Positions 23,909 to 32,691 of a stretch of DNA of 64,000 nt are shown here, in pieces. The position numbers were made by a program, and so were the translations under genes. Under the pieces are notes generated by a model, which did no database searches, had not been told where the DNA came from, and was given only the letters and a program-made list of their open reading frames with translations. The stretch is taken from positions 62,001-126,000 of the forward strand of contig JACJJN010000005.1 in the NCBI GenBank assembly GCA_016899975.1. Reading direction: 5' to 3'. Each line of letters opens with the position of its first letter. The stretch's first letter is position 1. The DNA comes from Lacrimispora saccharolytica (GTDB lineage Bacteria; Bacillota; Clostridia; Lachnospirales; Lachnospiraceae).

Positions 23909-24946
23909 CTATTCAGTTTCCTTTTCCAGATACTCCCGGAGCATTTCCATCTCCTGGTTTCTCAGGCAGTTTTTCCAGCTGCTGTCCTTCATTTTCTTCA
24001 AGCATTCCTTCAAGGGCATCCACTGAACCGTTTCCACTTCCTCCTTCTGGAGCTTCATCTGTTCCGGTTCCACATCCATGGGAATCACATACACTTTCGC
24101 AATCTCATCATCCAGAATCTGTCTGCCATGGAAGAAGTCTTCCGACCGGTCATGGTTCCACCCGACAAATTCCAGGCTGTTCTTCCCGGCGGAAATCCCA
24201 AGCTCTTCTTCCAGTTCTCTCACCGCCGCTTCCTCGAACGTATCACCCGCCTGCAAATGGCCGGCGCTGGAAATGTCCCAGCATCCGGGGTGGGATTCCT
24301 TTTCCGCGCTCCGTTTCTGCAGCAGCACTTCCGTCTCCCCGTTCGCTGACCTGCGCGTCAGCCAGGTGTGTACGGTTCCGTGCATTCTCCCATCCCGGTG
24401 CGCCACGCCGCGCTCCATCACGACCCCCGTCCGGCTGCCGTCGGCACGCCGCTCATCGAAAAGTTCCATGGGTTTTCCGTTCCACACCGCTTCCGCCAGC
24501 TGATCGCCCTGATAGGACAGCTTCAGGGAAAAGAACGGACATTCTTCATTCAGCAGATGAAAAAAGATCTTATCTCCTTCCCAGAGATCCAGCAGCAGAA
24601 CCTGATCCTTCGGCACCCATTCCAGGGTACCCTCGTCGCACTCCACAGGTGTCCCGGTAAATTCCTCCGAAGTATACAGGCACATATACTCGCAGAGCCC
24701 GCTGTCTGTGCAGAATGTCACAATTCCGCGGAATCTCCATCCGGTCAGCGTATAACCGGTTTCTTCTTTCACTTCCCGTACCAGGCATTCTTCCGGGGAC
24801 TCTCCCTGTTCAAAATGCCCTCCCACACCGATCCATTTGTCTTTGTTCACGTCCTGTTCTCTGGCTGTCCGGTGAAGCATCAGATACTTTCCGTCCCGCT
24901 CCAAATAGCAAAGCGTTGTCATACAGCTTCGTTCCGCCACACTCAT
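23909..24946 (-). CDS. Two-domain Nudix hydrolase (MutT-like plus YfcD/IDI-like)
   Basis: A 345-residue fusion of two Nudix domains. The N-terminal one carries GGHFEQGESPEECLVREVKEETGY (about residues 42-65), the full GX5EX7REUXEEXGU box, with the overall form of 8-oxo-dGTP-type hydrolases. The C-terminal one carries SAGHLQAGDTFEEAAVRELEEELGI (about 226-250) and resembles YfcD/isopentenyl-isomerase-like hydrolases (ETEVLLQKRSAEKESHPGCWDISSAGH). Both boxes look intact, so two active sites are expected. Substrates cannot be read from sequence. The ATG at 24946 follows AGGTGA; a GTG three codons earlier is possible. Confidence 0.85.
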   Translation of the reverse strand: MSVAERSCMTTLCYLERDGKYLMLHRTAREQDVNKDKWIGVGGHFEQGESPEECLVREVKEETGYTLTGWRFRGIVTFCTDSGLCEYMCLYTSEEFTGTPVECDEGTLEWVPKDQVLLLDLWEGDKIFFHLLNEECPFFSLKLSYQGDQLAEAVWNGKPMELFDERRADGSRTGVVMERGVAHRDGRMHGTVHTWLTRRSANGETEVLLQKRSAEKESHPGCWDISSAGHLQAGDTFEEAAVRELEEELGISAGKNSLEFVGWNHDRSEDFFHGRQILDDEIAKVYVIPMDVEPEQMKLQKEEVETVQWMPLKECLKKMKDSSWKNCLRNQEMEMLREYLEKETE

Positions 24947-25008
24947 CTCTTTCACCTGTATTTCCTTATTTCAATATAACAGTTCTTTCGTTTTTGATCG
25001 ACTGATTT

Positions 25009-25060
25009 TCGTAACAGTTCAGTCCAGGTCTGCGCACATGCTGCACAGACCGTAAGAACG
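25009..25060. repeat. Dispersed repeat family 3, copy 1
   Basis: AACAGTTCAGTCCAGGTCTG followed by CGCACATGCTGCACAGACCG; the core folds as GGTCTG(C)GCA / TGC(A)CAGACC. A near-identical copy starts at 35097. It is followed here by a second hairpin (GCAAAATCC ... GGATTTTGC). Confidence 0.6.
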
Positions 25061-25115
25061 TGATTCAGGAGTGCAAAATCCCATCGCCGAAGGCGATTTT
25101 AAATGGATTTTGCAT

Positions 25116-25143
25116 GTAACGGTTCAGCAGAGTTGAACCGTTA
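25116..25143 (-). terminator. Hairpin just downstream of proB
   Basis: Perfect stem GTAACGGTTCA / TGAACCGTTAC directly after the proB stop codon. No T-run follows, so termination is uncertain; it may be part of the adjacent repeat. Confidence 0.45.
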
Positions 25144-26226
25144 CTAATTTTTCTCTCCGATCCAGTTGTCACGGTTGATCGCTTCCGTCTGGTTCTTTTT
25201 CTCACAGATGATCGTCTGCAGCTCCTGTCTGGAGTAATTGACAATCCCCTTGCCGAGATATTCGTGGCTTCCTCTCCGGAACACGCTCACCACATCGCCT
25301 TTCTGGAAATCTCCCTCCATCGCTGCGATTCCTCTTGGCAGAAGGCTCTTTTCGTATTTCTGCAGCGCGTCTGCAGCGCCTTCGTCCACATAGAGGTTGC
25401 CCATGCTCTGGGCGTAGAATGCCATCCACTGCAGACGGGTCTTCATATTGTGTACCGGGGCTTTGAAATACGTTCCCTGGGCGGTCCCTGCCACGGCCCC
25501 CAGGATCGAGCGCTCCTCCCGCGAAGAACAGATAAACACCGGAACACCCGCTTTTGTGGCAAGCCTTGCCGCCGTCAGCTTTGTCCGCATTCCTCCGGTT
25601 CCGTTGCTGCTTCCCGCTCCTCCTGCCGCTTTGAGCAGATCGTCCGTGACTTTCTCCACCACGTCGATATGGCGCGCGTTTTCATCCTTCGTCGGATTCG
25701 CCGTATAAAGTCCGTCGATATCCGTCAGCAGGATCAGCAGATCCGCATGCATCATCGCCGCCACCTGGGCGGACAGCGTATCGTTGTCCCCAAGCTTCAG
25801 CTCCTCGATGGCGATCGTATCGTTTTCATTGATGATCGGAACAGCCCCTCGGTTCAGCAGGACAGAAATGGAACTGAAGATATTTTTATATCTTCTCCGG
25901 TCTTCAAAATCACTCCGGTTCAGGAGGATCTGGGCGCATGGAATCTGCGCCCGCTGAAATTCCCTGGTATATTCTTCCATCAGAAGCCCCTGCCCCACCG
26001 CAGCTGCCGCCTGTTTATCGGCAATCCGTGTGGGCCGTTTGTGAAATCCAAGTCTTCCAAAACCGGCGGCTACCGCGCCGGAAGAAACCAGGATCACCCG
26101 ATGCCCCATATGGCACAATTCCGCCAGCTGTGTCGTGATCCCGGTGACCTGCTCCTGACTGAGGCTTCCGTCTTCCTTTGTCAGTGAACTGGTTCCGACT
26201 TTTACTACAATTGTCTGTTTCTCCAT
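25144..26226 (-). CDS. proB: Glutamate 5-kinase
   Basis: A 360-residue enzyme that phosphorylates glutamate, the first step of proline synthesis. The amino-acid kinase domain shows VVKVGTSSLT at the N-terminus, VSSGAVAAGFGRLG, IINENDTIAIEE and LLTDIDGLYTANP. A C-terminal PUA domain (about 275-350, LPRGIAAMEGDFQKGDVVSVF) matches full-length bacterial ProB. The ATG at 26226 follows AAAGGAC. The usual partner proA is not adjacent. Confidence 0.95.
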   Translation of the reverse strand: MEKQTIVVKVGTSSLTKEDGSLSQEQVTGITTQLAELCHMGHRVILVSSGAVAAGFGRLGFHKRPTRIADKQAAAAVGQGLLMEEYTREFQRAQIPCAQILLNRSDFEDRRRYKNIFSSISVLLNRGAVPIINENDTIAIEELKLGDNDTLSAQVAAMMHADLLILLTDIDGLYTANPTKDENARHIDVVEKVTDDLLKAAGGAGSSNGTGGMRTKLTAARLATKAGVPVFICSSREERSILGAVAGTAQGTYFKAPVHNMKTRLQWMAFYAQSMGNLYVDEGAADALQKYEKSLLPRGIAAMEGDFQKGDVVSVFRRGSHEYLGKGIVNYSRQELQTIICEKKNQTEAINRDNWIGEKN

Positions 26227-26351
26227 GGTGCTGTCCTTTCTCTGTCTCCTCTTCCAATATCTGTCCGTTTTTGTCCGGCTTTCGATTCCCGTCTCTTTCC
26301 GGTTTTTTCCTGCCGGCACGTCAGATCCGCAGCCGTTCCCTCGCTCAATGG

Positions 26352-27305
26352 TTACTGTACTTTTTGGATTTCATCCTTCCGGTTGGTTTCCCGGATGATA
26401 TAATGAGGGCGTTTCTTTACTTCCATATATGTTTTGGACAGATACTGTCCCATGATTCCCATACAGAACAGCTGAATGCCTCCGATAAACATGATAATGC
26501 ATACCAGAGACGGCCATCCATCCACCGGATCGCCGAACATCAGCTTCCGCACACAGATAAAGATGATCATAAAAAACGCAATCAGGGTAAAAAGAATACC
26601 TGACCAGGATGCGATGGTCAATGGTGTCTGCGAAAAGTTTACGATGCCGTCGATGCTGTATTTCAGGAGTTTCCAGAAGTTCCATTTGGTCTCTCCGGCA
26701 ACCCGCTCCGTATTTTCATAAGGAAGCCATTTTGTCTTGAAACCGATCCATCCGAAAATCCCTTTGGAAAAGCGGTTATATTCGCTCATCTCCACAATCG
26801 CGTCCACCATATCCCTGCGCATCAGGCGGAAATCCCGCGCGCCGTCCACGATATCCGCATCGGAAATCTTATTGATGATCTTATAAAACATTCTGGCAAA
26901 AAAAGAACGGATCGGAGGCTCTCCTGTCCGCGAAACCCGTCTCGTAGCCACGCTGTCATATTCTCCGCTTTCCAGCGCCTCCACCATCTCCGGGAGAAGC
27001 GCCGGCGGATCCTGCATATCCGCATCCATCACCGCCACATAATCGCCTGTGGCGTTGCAGAAACCGGCATACATCGCCGCTTCCTTTCCAAAATTTCTTG
27101 AAAACGAATAATAAAATACTCTTTCATCCTCCGCTGAGATTTCCTGAAGCACTTCCAGGGTACGGTCTTTGGAACCATCGTCTACAAACAGGAACTCAAA
27201 CTCGAATTCCGGCATGCCGGCGCTTACCCTCGCAACCTCTTTATAAAAAATCGGCAGTGCCTCCTCCTCATTATAGCAGGGGACGATCAACGATATCTTC
27301 CGCAT
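26352..27305 (-). CDS. Family 2 glycosyltransferase, GtrB/DPM1-like
   Basis: A 317-residue membrane glycosyltransferase. The GT-A domain shows SLIVPCYNEEEALPIFY, FLFVDDGSKDRT and the DAD metal motif in VMDADMQDPP, then GARDFRLMRRD. Two transmembrane helices follow (about 230-300, WSGILFTLIAFFMIIFICVR and SLVCIIMFIGGIQLFCMG), ending in the Q-YLSKTYMEVKKRPHYI tail common in undecaprenyl-phosphate sugar transferases. It probably loads a sugar onto undecaprenyl phosphate. The start at 27305 follows AAAGGA. Confidence 0.88.
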   Translation of the reverse strand: MRKISLIVPCYNEEEALPIFYKEVARVSAGMPEFEFEFLFVDDGSKDRTLEVLQEISAEDERVFYYSFSRNFGKEAAMYAGFCNATGDYVAVMDADMQDPPALLPEMVEALESGEYDSVATRRVSRTGEPPIRSFFARMFYKIINKISDADIVDGARDFRLMRRDMVDAIVEMSEYNRFSKGIFGWIGFKTKWLPYENTERVAGETKWNFWKLLKYSIDGIVNFSQTPLTIASWSGILFTLIAFFMIIFICVRKLMFGDPVDGWPSLVCIIMFIGGIQLFCMGIMGQYLSKTYMEVKKRPHYIIRETNRKDEIQKVQ

Positions 27306-27358
27306 AATGTGAAAAGTCCTTTCTTCGGCATCATTTTCAAAGCGTGCCTGCATAGTTA

Positions 27359-27416
27359 TTCCCGCGGGCAGCGAGCCAAGCAGACATGCTTGCATGTCCA
27401 TTTGGCGGCTGCCGCA
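27359..27416. repeat. Dispersed repeat family 2, copy 1
   Basis: TCCCGCGGGCAGCGAGCCAAG followed within the element by GACATGC tt GCATGTC and TTGGCGGCTGCCGC. The inner palindrome and outer arms form a hairpin. Copies: 44546-44579 (left half only, opposite strand) and 55328-55388. Confidence 0.65.
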
Positions 27417-27490
27417 TAGATTTGGTAACAGTATAGCACAGAATATCAGCGGAAACAATCAGCAATTCCCGCCCCATTTCTGTCCGCATC

Positions 27491-27519
27491 TTGCATTTTT
27501 ATGGTAATACCGATATAAT
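27491..27519 (+). promoter_or_regulatory. Sigma-A promoter of the UDP-sugar pyrophosphorylase gene
   Basis: TTGCAT (27491-27496), 17 nt, TATAAT (27514-27519). The -10 lies 31 nt before the start codon. Confidence 0.85.
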
Positions 27520-27550
27520 TTAATTATTAAACTTAAGGAGAATATTCATT

Positions 27551-28792
27551 ATGGCAACGATCAATTATGAAGACATTTATTCTGTATTATCCGAACAGGA
27601 CCAGCTGCATCTGCTGAAATATTACGGAGAACTGACTCCGGAGCGCCAGCAGGCGCTGCTGGAACAGATCAGTACCATTGACTGGGATCTGATCCGCACG
27701 GCCACACAAACCTCTTCCGAAAGCAAAGAGGACAAAAAGAAGATTGAACCGCTTGGCGCTATGGAACTCTCTGAAATCGAAAAGCGTCATGATGAATTCG
27801 AAGCACTCGGTCTGGAAGCTCTCCGTGCCCAGAAAGTGGGCGCCGTCCTGCTTGCCGGCGGTCAGGGAACACGCCTTGGCTTTGACAAGCCGAAGGGAAT
27901 GTTTAACATCGGCGTCACAAAACCTCTGTATATTTTTCAGTGCCTGATCAACAACCTGATGGATGTGGTGAAACAGGCGGGTGCATGGGTGCCGCTCTAT
28001 ATCATGACCAGCCAGAAAAACCATGATGAGACCACCGCCTTTTTCCGGGAGCATCAGTATTTTGGCTATGATCCGGCATATATCCATTTCTTCAAACAGG
28101 ATATGGCTCCCTCGGTAGATTACAACGGCAAAGTGATGCTGGAGGCAAAAGACCGGATCAGTCTCTCCCCCAACGGCAACGGCGGATGGTTTTCCTCTCT
28201 CTGCCGCGCAGGTTATCTGAAGGAAATGCAGGAAAAAGGGATTGAATGGCTGTCCGTCTTCTCTGTGGACAACGTACTGCAGCGGATCAACGATCCGGTC
28301 TATGTGGGCGCTGTCATTGCTTCCGGATGCGACTGCGGAGGCAAGGTCGTAAGAAAAGTTTCCCCGGAAGAACGGGTCGGGGTACTCTGCAAGGAAGATG
28401 GAAAACCTGCCATCGTGGAATATTATGAAATGACGGACGATATGAGAAATCTGCGGGACGAAAACGGAAATCTGCTCTACAATTTCGGCGTTACCCTGAA
28501 TTACCTGTTCCGCCTGAAACGTCTGGAAGATATCCGCAGCCAGAAGCTGCCGATCCATATCGTCGAGAAAAAGATCCCTTACCTGGACGAAAACGGCAAG
28601 GAAGTGAAACCGGAAGCGCCCAACGGCTACAAATTCGAGGACCTGGTGCTTGATATGATCCATATGATGGACAGCTGTCTGCCCTACGAAGTCATCAGAG
28701 AAAAAGAATTCGCGCCGGTAAAGAACAAAGAGGGCGCAGACTCCGTCGATACGGCGCGCGAGCTCCTGAAGAAAAACGGCGTTCAGATCTGA
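27551..28792 (+). CDS. UDP-sugar pyrophosphorylase, UDPGP (eukaryotic-type) family
   Basis: A 413-residue nucleotidyltransferase with the uridylyl-binding loop VLLAGGQGTRLGFDKPKGMFNIG (about 98-120), YIMTS...T, LSPNGNGGWF and SVDNVLQRINDP, and VEYYEM. The layout matches eukaryotic-type UDP-N-acetylhexosamine pyrophosphorylases, common in Clostridia, which join UTP and GlcNAc- or GalNAc-1-phosphate. The start has AAGGAG upstream. An MFS transporter gene starts 17 nt downstream, so the two form an operon. Confidence 0.88.
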   Translation: MATINYEDIYSVLSEQDQLHLLKYYGELTPERQQALLEQISTIDWDLIRTATQTSSESKEDKKKIEPLGAMELSEIEKRHDEFEALGLEALRAQKVGAVLLAGGQGTRLGFDKPKGMFNIGVTKPLYIFQCLINNLMDVVKQAGAWVPLYIMTSQKNHDETTAFFREHQYFGYDPAYIHFFKQDMAPSVDYNGKVMLEAKDRISLSPNGNGGWFSSLCRAGYLKEMQEKGIEWLSVFSVDNVLQRINDPVYVGAVIASGCDCGGKVVRKVSPEERVGVLCKEDGKPAIVEYYEMTDDMRNLRDENGNLLYNFGVTLNYLFRLKRLEDIRSQKLPIHIVEKKIPYLDENGKEVKPEAPNGYKFEDLVLDMIHMMDSCLPYEVIREKEFAPVKNKEGADSVDTARELLKKNGVQI

Positions 28793-28809
28793 GCAGGAGG
28801 AACCTTCCA

Positions 28810-30069
28810 TTGACATCACTATTGCTTCTTATTATTTATCTTGCATTTATCAGTCTCGGCCTTCCGGATGCCCTGCTGGGCTCCGCGTGGCCGGTCATGC
28901 ACCAGGAGCTGGGCGCTTCCGTCTCCTGGGCAGGTATTGTTTCCATGATCATCTCCGGCGGTACGATCGTGTCCAGCCTTGCCAGCGACCGGCTGACCCG
29001 GAAACTGGGCGCCGGCAGAGTCACCGCGTTCAGCGTTCTGATGACCGCCGCCGCACTATTTGGTTTTTCCGTGAGCCACTCCTTCTGGATGCTGTGCCTC
29101 TGGGCGATTCCTTACGGCCTGGGTGCAGGCAGCGTGGATGCCGCGCTGAATAATTTTGTCGCACTTCATTATCCGGCGCGCCATATGAGCTGGCTTCACT
29201 GTATGTGGGGTGTCGGCGCAAGCATCGGACCTGTGATCATGGGCTGGGCAATCACCGGAGGCCTTCGCTGGAACGGCGGATATCAATCCATCGCAGGCAT
29301 ACAGATGGTGCTGACCCTGATCCTTTTCCTCTCCCTCCCGCTGTGGAAGAAGATGCCTTCCCCATTTTCGCATACCTCTGTCCAAACGGATCCTTCCAAT
29401 CCCGCAGATAGCCAAATAAGGATGCCGGAAGATGGAACATCGGACAACGTGACTTCGGAAGACCCCGGCGAGCCTGTTTCCCAGGAACCTCCGACACTTT
29501 CCCAGATTCTTCGGAAAAGAGGCGTCCGGGAAGTACTGATCAGCTTTTTCTGCTACAGCGCCATCGAAACAACCGCCGGTATGTGGGCATCCAGCTACTG
29601 CACGCTGAACCGTGGGATTTCCGCAGAACAGGCGGCACAGTGGGCGAGTCTGTTCTACATCGGCATCACAGCTGGACGGTTTGTCTGCGGTTTCATCACG
29701 ATGAAGCTCAGCGACCGCAATATGATCCGACTGGGGCAGATCCTTGCGGCACTTGGACTGATCCTTGCCATGCTTCCGCTTGGAGATCATGTTCTGCTGG
29801 CTGCGCTCATCCTGATCGGATGCGGCTGTGCTCCGGTCTATCCGTCTCTGATCCATGAGACCCCCTCCAATTTCGGCGCAGCCCTGAGCCAGTCCATCAT
29901 CGGCGTACAGATGGCATTCGCCTACATCGGCAGCTGTCTCGTCCCCCCGCTCTTCGGTCTGCTGGCACAGTACGTGGACATTGCTCTTTATCCGTTCTTC
30001 CTGGCTGTTCTTCTGATCCTGATGATCGTCATGACAGAAGCGCTGCACCGGAAAGTAAAAAGAGTCTGA
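28810..30069 (+). CDS. Major facilitator superfamily transporter
   Basis: A 419-residue membrane protein with twelve predicted helices, six on each side of a hydrophilic loop (about residues 178-235). Motif A-like DRLTRKLGAGR follows the second helix, and SWLHCMWGVGASIGPVIMGW is typical of the FucP/YfkF-like sugar or drug MFS branch. The start codon is a TTG with AGGAGG 9 nt upstream. It shares the transcript of the UDP-sugar pyrophosphorylase. Substrate is unknown. Confidence 0.85.
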   Translation: MTSLLLLIIYLAFISLGLPDALLGSAWPVMHQELGASVSWAGIVSMIISGGTIVSSLASDRLTRKLGAGRVTAFSVLMTAAALFGFSVSHSFWMLCLWAIPYGLGAGSVDAALNNFVALHYPARHMSWLHCMWGVGASIGPVIMGWAITGGLRWNGGYQSIAGIQMVLTLILFLSLPLWKKMPSPFSHTSVQTDPSNPADSQIRMPEDGTSDNVTSEDPGEPVSQEPPTLSQILRKRGVREVLISFFCYSAIETTAGMWASSYCTLNRGISAEQAAQWASLFYIGITAGRFVCGFITMKLSDRNMIRLGQILAALGLILAMLPLGDHVLLAALILIGCGCAPVYPSLIHETPSNFGAALSQSIIGVQMAFAYIGSCLVPPLFGLLAQYVDIALYPFFLAVLLILMIVMTEALHRKVKRV

Positions 30070-30087
30070 AGCATAACCTTTTCATTT

Positions 30088-30131
30088 GCCAGGGCATATT
30101 TCATTCCTGTAATTTTCAAATACGCCCTGGC
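30088..30131. terminator. Hairpin downstream of the MFS gene
   Basis: GCCAGGGCATATTT pairs with AAATACGCCCTGGC with one mismatch. It lacks a T-run and precedes a second, canonical terminator. Confidence 0.5.
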
Positions 30132-30141
30132 TGTCCTCATC

Positions 30142-30185
30142 AAAAAAATCCATCCGCGCATTTCATCTGTACGGATGGATTTTTC
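30142..30185. terminator. Bidirectional terminator between MFS gene and GH31 gene
   Basis: AAAAATCCATCCG / CGGATGGATTTTT with A-run and T-run on the two sides. It ends the converging transcripts. Confidence 0.85.
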
Positions 30186-30224
30186 TATTATATATTCTGT
30201 ATGCTGTTCCGTTGATCAGCGTAA

Positions 30225-32546
30225 TCAGCCCACAACAACCTGATTCTGATCTGCCGTCAGAATCATTTCTTTCTTCTCGTTTCCTTCGTAGATCTCCACC
30301 TTCAGATCCGTGTGGCAGCCCTCCACCGTGATCTGCAGCTGTCCGTCTTTCTTCACCGCGAAAACCGTATTCACGGTATTGCCAAGAAGATCCGGAATCT
30401 TCGCTGTCATCTCCGCGCCTTCCTTCGGCTGATAAATCCGAATCGCTGCGTCTGCGCTGTAGTCGTAATCCGGACGGTTCTCTTCCCTGCCCATAACAAG
30501 GATGGAATTTTCCTTCACATACAGCGGCATGGAGAAGTAATCATAGGTTCCCTGATACCATCTGCCGCCTTCTTTTGTCTCGCCGGTGAGCAGATCGGTC
30601 CAGGTTCCTTCCGGCAGATAATATTCCGCCACATGATCCTCGCGGAACACCGGAGCCACCAGAAGCGATTCGCCCAGCAGATACTGCTGGTCCAGATATC
30701 TTGCTGCCGGATCGTTCGGATACTCGAAGACCATCGGACGCATGACCGGAATACCTTCCTCATGGGCTTCCACAGATTTCTGGTAGATATACGGCATCAG
30801 ACGGCATTTCAGGTTTGTAAAGAATCTGACAACCTCGCTTGCCTCCTCGTCGAATACCCACGGCACACGGTAGCTCTGGGAACCATGCAGACGGCTGTGG
30901 GTGGACATCAGTCCGAACGCCGCCCATCTCTTGTACAGATCCGGTGTCGCCGTATTCTCAAATCCGGAGATATCATGGCTCCAGAAGGAAAAGCCGCTCA
31001 TCGCAAAGGAGAGGCCGCCGCGCAGGGTCTCTGCCATGGACGGATAGTTTGCCGAGCAGTCGCCGCCCCAGTGAACCGGGAATTTCTGTCCGCCTACGGT
31101 TGCGCTTCTCGCGAACAGTACCGCTTCGTTCTTTCCGCGGTTTTTCTCCAGAAGCTCAAACACTGCTTTGTTGTAAAGGTACGTATAGTAATTGTGCATT
31201 GCCTGCGGATCGCTGCCGTCATGGTAGACAACATCCACCGGAATGCGCTCGCCGAAGTCTGTCTTGAAGCAGTCCACACCGCAGTCCAGGATCGTCTGCA
31301 GCTTGTCGGTGTACCATTTCACCGCATCCGGGTTGGTGAAGTCCACCAGGCCCATACCTGCCTGCCAGTTGTCGGTCTGCCACACGCCTTTTCCGTCCGC
31401 ACGTTTCAGAAGATAGCCGTTTTTCACACCTTCTCGGAAGAACTCTGTTCCCTGAGCAATGTACGGATTGATCCAGACACAGATATGCAGTCCCTTGTCA
31501 TGGTATTTCTTCAGGGTTGCACGGATATCCGGGAAGCACTGCTTATCCCACTCAAAATCACACCAGTGGAATTCATGCATCCAGAAGCAGTCAAAGTGGA
31601 ACACGCTCAGCGGGATATCTCTCTGCTCCATGCCCTCGATAAAGGAAGTCGTCGTCTCCTCGTCGTAGTTCGTCGTAAAGGAGGTGGACAGCCACAGGCC
31701 GAAAGACCACGCCGGAGGAAGTGCCGGACATCCGGTCAGCTTCGTATACTCTCTCATGATATTCTTCGGATCCGGACCGTGGAACAGGTAATATTTGATC
31801 CTTTCGCCCGGAACGGAAAATCCCACATACTCTACTTTCTCGCTGGCAACCTCAAAGGAAACGTTGTCCGTGCTGTCCACGAGAATACCATATCCATTGT
31901 TTGTCATATAGAACGGTACGCATTTATAGGCAACCTGAGACGCCGTGCCTCCGTCCTCATTCCAGGTATCCACAACCTGTCCGTTTTTGACAAACGCTGT
32001 GAAACGTTCGCCAAGGCCATAAACGCACTCGCCCACCTGCAGAGACAGCTCGCTGACCATATACGGCTCATAATCTTCGCACATATAGTTGTTCGCCGGG
32101 AGCATGGTGCTCTCCTTGCGGTTCCATCTCATATATCCCAGATTGCGGAAGCCGCTGCCGGTCAGGACTTTTCCGTCCGCCTCAAAGGTATAGCCGAAGT
32201 TTTCACGCTGCACATGCACCTGTACCTTGCCGGTATCCAGGACAGCCTCGTTCTCATTCACCGTCACGCTGACATTTTCATAAATTCCCTCTTCCTTCTC
32301 AAAGCTTGGAACATTATTGTCATACGCCTCGTAGTGCCATGCCTCCATGGAAATCGTATCCGGTGTATGCGCAACAAACTCAATGGTAATCGTCGGAAGA
32401 TTCAGCGTCGCTCCGCGGTCCACGATCTTTTTCGTCGTCGCCAGAACTCTCATACCGCCCGGAATCTTCTCTACCTCATACGCCTGCATCGCGTAAGACG
32501 CGTTCGCCTTCTCGCTTGGCAGCCAGTAACCCTCTGTAAATTTCAT
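30225..32546 (-). CDS. yicI: Alpha-xylosidase, glycoside hydrolase family 31
   Basis: A 773-residue enzyme, the length of the YicI type. The catalytic nucleophile lies in FKTDFGERIPVDVVYHDGSDP (Asp near residue 430) and the acid/base Asp in HWGGDCSANYPSM. LHICVWINPYIAQGTEFFREG and WQTDNWQAGMGLVDFTNP match the substrate-binding loops. There is no signal peptide, so it acts in the cytoplasm, releasing xylose from imported xyloglucan or isoprimeverose-type oligosaccharides. The ATG at 32546 follows AAAGGAGAG. It is a single-gene unit. Confidence 0.92.
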   Translation of the reverse strand: MKFTEGYWLPSEKANASYAMQAYEVEKIPGGMRVLATTKKIVDRGATLNLPTITIEFVAHTPDTISMEAWHYEAYDNNVPSFEKEEGIYENVSVTVNENEAVLDTGKVQVHVQRENFGYTFEADGKVLTGSGFRNLGYMRWNRKESTMLPANNYMCEDYEPYMVSELSLQVGECVYGLGERFTAFVKNGQVVDTWNEDGGTASQVAYKCVPFYMTNNGYGILVDSTDNVSFEVASEKVEYVGFSVPGERIKYYLFHGPDPKNIMREYTKLTGCPALPPAWSFGLWLSTSFTTNYDEETTTSFIEGMEQRDIPLSVFHFDCFWMHEFHWCDFEWDKQCFPDIRATLKKYHDKGLHICVWINPYIAQGTEFFREGVKNGYLLKRADGKGVWQTDNWQAGMGLVDFTNPDAVKWYTDKLQTILDCGVDCFKTDFGERIPVDVVYHDGSDPQAMHNYYTYLYNKAVFELLEKNRGKNEAVLFARSATVGGQKFPVHWGGDCSANYPSMAETLRGGLSFAMSGFSFWSHDISGFENTATPDLYKRWAAFGLMSTHSRLHGSQSYRVPWVFDEEASEVVRFFTNLKCRLMPYIYQKSVEAHEEGIPVMRPMVFEYPNDPAARYLDQQYLLGESLLVAPVFREDHVAEYYLPEGTWTDLLTGETKEGGRWYQGTYDYFSMPLYVKENSILVMGREENRPDYDYSADAAIRIYQPKEGAEMTAKIPDLLGNTVNTVFAVKKDGQLQITVEGCHTDLKVEIYEGNEKKEMILTADQNQVVVG

Positions 32547-32691
32547 ACGATACTCTCCTTTCGCACCGATGTCTCTGTTCTTTTTTGATATGTCTAATAT
32601 ATCATACCCGCTGCTTGAAAAACAGGTCATATCCTATGAAAAAAATCCGGAGCGAACAAACAGCCCACAAATTCCTCTGAGCGTCCTCTGC

